Source of the DNA: Bodo saltans
Taxonomy: Eukaryota; Euglenozoa; Kinetoplastea; Eubodonida; Bodonidae
Reading direction: 5' to 3'
Assembly: GCA_001460835.1 (NCBI GenBank)
Contig: CYKH01000812.1
Coordinates: 17,802-67,655 of the forward strand
DNA: 49,854 nt
Part shown: positions 36,101 through 45,100 of the stretch, one piece after another
Position numbering within the stretch: position 1 is the first letter of the stretch
Layout: every line of letters starts with the position of its first letter
The notes under the pieces: model-generated
Seen by the model: only the letters and a program-made list of their open reading frames with translations
The model's database searches: none
What the model was told of the DNA's origin: nothing
Made by a program: the position numbers and the translations under genes

Positions 36101-39100
36101 CGTGGCACCCATCTACCCACCACGATGATCACCCCACCGTCCCCCTCAGCCAAATGTACATCGCATACAACAGGAAACTATTCCGTGCCGTATTGCAGGC
36201 AACGCTCAACTCCTTCCGAGATTTGCGGACACTGATCGCAGGTCGTAGTGCACAAGGGACGCCACGCATTGCGCTGGAGTCGGTCCTTGCTCCTCCTAAT
36301 CTGTTCGTGTCGCCATCCATGGAAGAGATTCAAGCGTCGATGCATCTGTCCATGCGCCTGATGTTAGAGTCCACGCAATCTACTGGCAACTGGCCAAACG
36401 TGCGAGGGGCGTATTCGACTGGTGACTCCGCCGCCTTCTACGAGGAGATCCACAGAAACAAAGAAGTTGTCAAGCAGATCCTCCTCACCTCTGGAGACAT
36501 CCTCAACGCTCGGCGTCAAATGGATGACTTCCTCAAATCGTTCGACATGTTCCGCAATGTGTGGACGCAGAATCCCGCGGATGTGGTGAAGATCTTCGCC
36601 GACCATCCCAACCGCACCCTCGAGGATTACCTTGAGGAGCTGCAGTGCTGCACGCGATTGATGCACCAAGTCGAGCTCATTCCCAACACGGTGGAGATAC
36701 AATGCTTTACGGTAGACAACACGCAACTGAAGCAAGCCCTCGTTAGGATTTTGGAGCGATGGTGCGATCGTTACGGGGCTGCGCTGCACACGATGCTAGA
36801 GCGTCAGCTTGGTGCGTTATTGGACCGCTCTGAGGCAATCTCCAAACGTGTGTCGCACGAGGCGGTGATCACCTTGGAGAACATCGATGGAGAGCTACAA
36901 GGGCTCGATGATGCCAGTTCCACACTCGGTGAGGTTGAGGTTGCGGTGCGCACGATTCTTCGTGGCAGTGATATCCTCACTCGCTTCGGCGTTGGGCAAC
37001 CAACAGAGATTGTAGATCTTGCAACAGACATCACCTTCAAATGGAAGCGAATCCAGGCCGTCTCCTCAGACAAGCGTCACAACATTGGTGACATTCAATT
37101 GTCTTTACGACACGAGCTCAACGAGGCTCTTAAGAAGTTCCATGTCGAGATGTTGTGCTTCCGAAATAATTTCGAAGAGAACGGCCCCCTGGTAGAGGGT
37201 ATCGAACCAAACGATGCGATCGAGAAGCTTCGCCGCTTTCAACGTGCCTTGGACGACAAACTACGCACATGGGGGACTCACTTCAAGGCGGAGCAACGTT
37301 TTGGAGTGCCTGAACCCAAGACATATCCTGAACTGGCGCTTACCGTGAAGGAGATGCACGTGGCGGACCTCCTCTACACGCTGTACCTCCACGTCAACCA
37401 GCGGCTTGAGACGATCGGCAGGACGCTGTGGCGCCTTGTGAAGTATGATGACGTGGTCCATGAGCTGATGGAGCTGCAGTACCGCATCAAGAGGCTACCA
37501 AGCACCATCAAAACATTCAAGGCGTTTCACTCCATGAGAGACAACGTAGAACGGTTGTTGGACATGCAACAAATTGTGGAGCAACTGGGCCACCGCTCCG
37601 TCCGAGAGCGCCACTGGCAGCAAGTCATGCGCATCTGTGGCAGCACTTGGAATATCGACAAAGACGTCTTTACACTGGATATGCTGTGGAATGCGAACTT
37701 GGTCCCTTTTAAGGACGACATCATTGAGTTGGCGATGGCCTCGGAGAAGGAGGGGGAAGTGGAGCTGAAGTTGCAGCAGGTGATCCGTGAGTGGAAGGAT
37801 AAGGAGTTGCGCTTCGCTGAGTACAAGCACCGTGGCCTCATTCTCCTCAAAGGCGACGACACGACCAACCTGAAAGAGAGTCTGGAGGAGGCACTGGTGC
37901 TGCTAGGATCTCTCTTGGCTTCGAAGTACATCGCACCCTTCCGTCACGAAGCATCCAGTTGGTCGTCTCGGCTGATGACGGTGGGAGAGACGATCACACT
38001 GTGGCTTGAAGTTCAGTCTGCGTGGATGTACTTGGAAGCGGTCTTCTCAAGCGGCGATATTGTCAAACAACTTCCACAAGATGCGAAACGGTTTTCGATG
38101 ATTGATCGCCAGTGGGTGAAATTGTTCTTCCGTGCCGTGGAGAGTCCTAACCTCTTAGAGTTCAGCGTGTCCAATGAGATCAAGAACTTGCCGTACTTCA
38201 AAGACCAGCTGGAGTTATGCCAACGTGCCCTTGCTCAGTACTTGGAGTCGAAGCGCAGTGCATTCGCCCGCTTCTACTTTGTGTCGGATGCTGTGCTGCT
38301 TGAGGTCCTAGCTCAAGGCTCCGATCCCACCGCCATGCAGCCCCACTTCAGCGCTATTTACGACGGTATTCACTCTGTTCAGCTGGAGCCCACCGCGGAC
38401 AAGAAACTGTGGAAGGTGAAGGCGTTGGTGAGCGCAGAAGACGAAGTCGTGCATCTGTCAGAAATGGTGTCGTGCGAAGGCAGCATTGAAGAGTGGTTGG
38501 CACGCCTCACATCGGAAATGCAGCACAGCATCCGCGTCGTGCTTCGCGAGGCGGTGGGCGATGCTTTGAGTATCCGCACCGATGTGCAGCTGTTAAAGCG
38601 ATACTACATGGCGCACTTCTCCCAAGCCGTCCTCACCGCTCTGCAAGTGCTCTACACCACTAGCGTCACGGAGGCACTCTCAGGCCCTCCTTCTGCCCGC
38701 CGCGACATGACCAAACGGCTGACGGAGTGCAAAGATGTGCTTGCGGAACAAGCCCGAGGCTCCCTATCCTCCGCAGCACGCACGCATATTCAAACATTAA
38801 CCACCATGGCCGTCCATAACCTAGAAGTGTGGGAGGACTATGGAAAGAAGGCCAAGGACGTCATGTCCTTCGAGTGGCAGCGACAGCTCCGCTTCTATTG
38901 GACCGATCGGAACGAGTGTGTCCTGCGCATCGCAGACGCCGACGTGACGTACTGCAACGAGTACCTCGGAGTGAAGGAGCGTCTGGTCATTACCCCCCTG
39001 ACAGATCGTTGCTACATCACCCTGTCCCAAGCCTTGGCGATGTACATGGGTGGCGCCCCTGCTGGCCCCGCTGGTACTGGAAAGACGGAGACAGTCAAGG

Positions 39101-42100
39101 ACCTGGGAAGGGCAGCCGGCATCTACGTGGTCGTCTTCAACTGTAGCGATCAATTTGATGCTCGAGCAACCGCCAAGATCTTCCGAGGCCTTGCCCAAAG
39201 TGGTTGCTGGGGATGCTTGGATGAGTTTAACCGGATCACGTTACCGGTCCTATCTGTCGTCTCGCAACAAGTGCGCCTTACGTTTGCTGCCTTGAAGCAG
39301 CACTCGAGGGAGTTCCTGTTTGCTGATGGTCTGCCGTGCAAGCTTGTGTCCAGCATGGGCGTATTTGTCACCATGAATCCCGGCTACGCTGGGCGCCAAG
39401 AGCTGCCGGAGAATCTGAAAGCTCACTTCAGGTCCGTGTCTATGATGGTGCCGGATCGTTTGTGCATCATGAAGACCAAGCTGGCAGCCGCAGGATACAA
39501 AATGGATAAGCCCCTCTCCCAAAAGTTTCATCTTCTCTACGCACTATGTGAACAGCAGTTATCGAAACAGCGCCACTATGACTTTGGTCTACGCAACATT
39601 TTGTCCGTTCTTCGGACAGCAGGCGACGTGCTGCGTCAATCTCAGAGCAATGATGAGGAGGCAGTCTTCATGCGCTGCGTGCGTGATATGAACGTTGCGA
39701 AGTTTGTTCACGACGATGTGCCGGTGTTCCTTAGCTTGCTACAGGACATCTTCGTTGGTAAGGTCCCAGAAAGGCTCGTCTTCCGTCAGCTCGAGCAGGC
39801 GCTTCGCGACGCCGCTGTTGAGCAACGCCTCACAGTATCAGATACGTGGATGAAGAAGTGCATTGAGTTGTACGAGACCAAACGAGTTCGCCACGGCGTC
39901 ATGCTTGTCGGCCCAGCAGGCGGTGGTAAGACATCCTGCATGCGTGCACTTCTCAGAGCGCTGCACGCCATCGAGTCTCGCCACAAAGAAGTGCGCCTTC
40001 ACCCCAAAGCCGTTACCGTGGAGCAGCTGTTCGGAACGGTGAATAGCAACGGGGATTGGCGCGATGGCATCTTCTCGTACTTGTGGAGGCGGTGGAACCG
40101 TGAGCGTGGTACTAGCGTCTGGTTGGTATGCGATGGGCCTGTTGACACGTTGTGGATCGAGTCGCTGAACACAGTGCTAGACGACAATCGTGTCTTGACG
40201 CTGGCGAACGGTGATCGGGTTCTCATGAACCCGTCTTTGCGGATGTGCTTTGAGGTGGAGAACCTGCACAACGCATCTCCAGCAACAGTGTCCAGAGCCG
40301 GTATCATCTACGTGAGTCGCGAAGACGTGAGCTGGCGCAGCATCCTGCAGTCCTCTGTCGAGGAGCAAATTGCAGCGAAGGTATGGCCTGTCTCGATTAA
40401 AGACACGATGCTCATCCTCCTGCAAGGCCAACTAGGCTCTGTGCACAGACACGTGGTGAAGACATATCGAAGCTTCCCTGGATTGTCGCTGTCTCACCTG
40501 TGCGGCACTGTGCTGAGCCTCATCCGGAGCCTGATCGCTGCCATCATCGAAACACACGGCACGCCAGACAACCGTCAACACGCCGCATGGACAGGCATCC
40601 GCATGGCCATCTGCTACGGTGTATTCTGGGGCATCGGTGGCTCCCTCGATGTGACCGATCGCACAGACCTAGCCTACCGGATGACGGTGGGCAAGATCCC
40701 CTCCTCCAACTATGAAGTCCCGCCAAACATCCCCCTTCCCATTCCCGCCACCGACGACACGCCGGAGGTCGTGCACTACATTGACGCCTACTTCGTGGAC
40801 ATTGAGCACATGGCGTGGTCACCTTGGGCTGACCACGTCCCAGAGTGGCACGTGCACTGGGATATCAAGCTACCCTCCGTGAACGCCACTGGTGTCTTCG
40901 TGCCGCACCTTGCGTCAACCATTCTGCACAACGTCATGCACGTCCACTTCGAGGACCACCAGCCTGTGCTGTTAATTGGCACGAGTGGCGCCTCGAAGAC
41001 AGCGTTGATGGAAGAGTTCTTGAACGCTGTGCGCACCGATGACATGGCATGGACCAAGAAGAACATCTCGCGTGCTACCACGCCCCTGCAACTGCAGCGC
41101 GTGATTGAGGGGCTGTGCGAGAAGCGCATGGGCTCCATGTTCGGCCCGCTTCGCAATCGTCGCTTGAATTTATTTATTGACGACATTGGCATGGCGGAAC
41201 GGAATGAGTGGGGTGATCAACCAACAGGCGAGATCCTGCGTCAGTTGATGGAGTGCGGCGGCTTCTACAGCGTTGACCGCATTGGTGACTTCCACCGATT
41301 CATAGACATTAAGTTCTTTGCAGCACTCACATCAGAATCTGGCCGAGGTGGCAGCGACACAAGTCAGAAGAGTGCCAGCCAATACATTCCTTCGCGCCTC
41401 ATGCGGCATTTTGCTGTGTACAACTGCCCGATGCCCTCAGAGACGTCCCTCAAAGCAATCTTCGGGGCGATCCTACTGGCGCGGTTTGCCAACACACACC
41501 TTGTGAACGTCTGTGGGCCTCTGGTAAGCACAACAGTGGAACTCTTTAAAAGGTGCCAGCTGCGGCTGCTTCCGTCACCTACCAGGGCTCATTACAACTA
41601 CAGCCTGCGTGATTTGACCCGCACCTTCCAAGGGATGCTCATGTGCCCCATTCAGCACTTGGACTCAGGCGCTGGGCTGGTCGCCCTCTGGCACCATGAG
41701 GTGAGCCGCATTTTCGCCGACAAACTTTGCTTCGAGGAGGACGCGGCGTGGTTCAAGCAAGAACTGCAGATCTGTGCACGAGATTCTCTGGGAGAGTTCC
41801 ATCTTGAACCTCCGGCGATCACAGGCCCTCGGGTCGTCTTTGCCAACTTCCTCGGTGAAAAAATCAGAGACAACACTTCTGGGGAATTTTTGGAACCGCC
41901 AAAAGAGTACCGCCCCTGCCCTGCCCACTCTGTTCAAGCTAAGGCTTATCACAGAATGCAAGAGTTCAATGAAACCAGAAACGTGCGCACCTCTCCCATA
42001 GACATTGTTCTCTTTGATGCTGCTCTGGACCACGTCTGCAGGTTGTGCCGCATTATTTCAATTGCTCGGGGCAGCGCCTTGTGCATTGGATACGGAGGCA

Positions 42101-45100
42101 GCGGGAAGCAGACCACCGCACGACTTGCCGCATACCTTCAGCAACAGCCGATCTTCCAGCCAGCTGTCAACACAGAGTACAGCATCCTCAACTGGCTTGA
42201 GGATTTACGTGGCCAATACTTTGCCGCTGCTGCCCACGGGCACTGCGTTATGCTCATCACGGACAACGACATCAAGTCCGAAGAATTCCTTGAGTACATT
42301 AACACCTCGCTCTCTTCAGGCGACGTCCCTGGTCTCTTCACAACCGATGAGAGGGAAGCTGCTCGCAACACGGTGCGCCCGATTGCGAAGAAATTAAACC
42401 GACGGGAGTTCGAGGACAGCGAGGAATGGCTGTGGCAGTACTTCATTCAACGTGTTCAGGACCACTTGCATTTTGTGATCTGCATGTCACCCCAGGGAGA
42501 GCGATTCCAACAACGCGTTCGTAGATTTCCTGCTATGATTGCAAGCTGCACCATCGACTACTACTTCCCGTGGTCACGGGAGGCGATGCTGAAGGTGACC
42601 GAAGTCGAACTTGAGAAGACTGATTTCCTCACTAGAGCAACCGCTTCCCCTCAAGCCGCCGCGAAACTTCCTCACGCACTGGTGGATGTGGAGTCCTGCG
42701 TTCGTACAGTGTCGCAAGACTACTTTATCGCGCAGCGCCTTACCATCGGAATCACTCCGGCAGGATTCCTTAGCTTCCTCAAGACATTTGTGAAGGTCTA
42801 TCGCCGCAAAGAGAACTCTCTTCGATTTGAAGCCAAGAACTTGAGGATTGGGCTGCAGAAACTCAATCAAGCTGGTCGCGATGTGGTAGCGATGCGCAAG
42901 GAGCTTAACCTAAAGGAAATTGCACTTGCAGCAAGCGCTGCTGAGCTGGAGAAGTTGTTGGACATCATGAGTGTCAAGGTGGAATCAGCCACTTCTAAGA
43001 AGATGCGTGTGCAGGAGGCCACCGACAAAATTGCGGAGGAGGCCGCACAAGTCGCAGCAGGCCGCCAAGAAGCAGAGAATGACCTCGTCGCAGCGCAGCC
43101 AGCACTGGAGTCAGCCAAAGCTGCACTGGAGCAAATCACTCCGACAGACATCATTACACTACGTGCGATGCGTCGCCCACCGGAGATGATTCGACGCATC
43201 TTCGACGGTGTGTGCGTGTTGCTCCACCAACCACTGGAAGAGGTTCGCGTAGCGTTGTCCAACGGTGGCCGAGCACGCATAGAAGACAGCTGGTCGTTAA
43301 GTGGCCGACAAGTGTGCAGCCGTCCGAATCTTCTAGACACACTTCTGTCATTTAACGTGGATGGAAAAGATCGCCTCAACGATGAAACGTGCGAACTCCT
43401 CCTTCCCTACTTGTGGCAGGAGGACTTCACTTTCGATCGGGCCAAAGTAGCTTCGGGTAATATTGCAGGGCTGTGCACATGGGTGCGTGCAATGGAGACG
43501 TACCGCCGCGTTGCAAAGTTCGTTGCGCCCAAGATTGACGCCCTCCGGACCGCCGAGGCAATGCTCCGCATTGCAGATGCAAAATTGCAGACGCAGCGGT
43601 CGGAGCTTGAGGTTGCCGAGAAGGAAATGAACGAGTGCATCGCGGAGGTAGAGGTGGTTCAGCGCGAAAAGGACATCTTAGAGGCTGACACAAACCGCAC
43701 GAAGCGGCGCCTAGCGTATGCGTCCATGCTCATCGATGCACTGGCAGACGAAAAGCGTCGTTGGGAGGAACAAGAAAGCGCCTTCAACGTGACGATGGAG
43801 CGACTCTTAGGAGACAGCGTTTCTGCAGCTGCAATGGTTGCCTTCGCAGGCCCATTCCAAGCGGAGCTGCGTGCTAAACTACTGCGGCTTGTTTCCGAAG
43901 CACTGAGCCTTCATCGTATACCCTACTCGTCCAAAAGTTTTGACTTTACTCGGTTCATGGTGAAGGAAGAAACCATCGCACAGTGGGCCGAGGAGGGGTT
44001 GCCTATGGACACCCAGTCTATTGAGAACGCTGTCATCACAGAACACACGCAGCTTGTCCCATGCTTCGTCGACCCCCAGACGCAGGCGCGATCATGGCTC
44101 CAGGAGCACCTTGCCGATCACAACGCTGTCTTCACCACGATGGCCAGCCCCCATTTTATGAGGACATTGGAGCGACAGATGGAGCGTGGCGATGCACTTG
44201 TGATTGAAGATGCCGTGTTCGGCTCAGACCCACTTCTGCAAGCAATTCTTGCCATGCGACCCACGAAGCCCCTATCCAACAACTTGTATGGATCTCCTAT
44301 GGCTGCGTCATCACGGCGCACGGACTTGTTTTCTTCTCTCACGTTGTCCGGCGGCGATGCACCAAACTCCCCGGAGTTGGTGTGCTACATCCTTGGCACA
44401 TCCTACCCCTGCAGCAGCACCTTTAAACTGTACCTCATTCCCAGTAAGACGCGTGTGGACTTCACTCCTGAAGTGTTTTCGAAGGTGTGCATTATGGATA
44501 ACTCGGTGACTGAAGTAGGCCTCGAGCAGCAACTGCTCGCACGTGTGATCTCCATCGAGAAGGGCGAGCTTGAAGAGCAACGAATTCAAGTGCTCAATGA
44601 AATCCGCCGTAACGAAGAAACGCTTCGACAATTAGAAGAAGAACTTCTGTCGAAGCTATCGAATTCCTCAGGGAGCCTGGTGGACGATGAGACCCTCATC
44701 CTGACGCTACAAAACTCCAAGAGCTCTGCTGAACACGTGAAGGAGCAGTTGACTATTGCGTCTGCGACGAAGAAGGAAATTCAATCAGCCCGTGAGGCAT
44801 ACCGCCCTGTGTCCATCCGAGGTGCCCTGCTGTACTTTGTGATCGCAGAGCTCGCCAAGTTGGAGCCTTCCTACCAAATGTCATTGGATCGTATGCTTGC
44901 CGTGTTTGTGCGTGGTGTGGAGACCAGCCTCGCCGCCACAACTCCTGCGCAGCGCATCCACAACATTGCCCAGACGGTGACACAGTTATTCTTCGCGTTG
45001 GTGGGCCGCGGCCTTTTTGAGCGACACAAAACGCTGTTTAGCTTATCGATCGCCATCCACGTGGAGATTCAATCAGGCGCTGTGAGCGTCGAACACTTCC

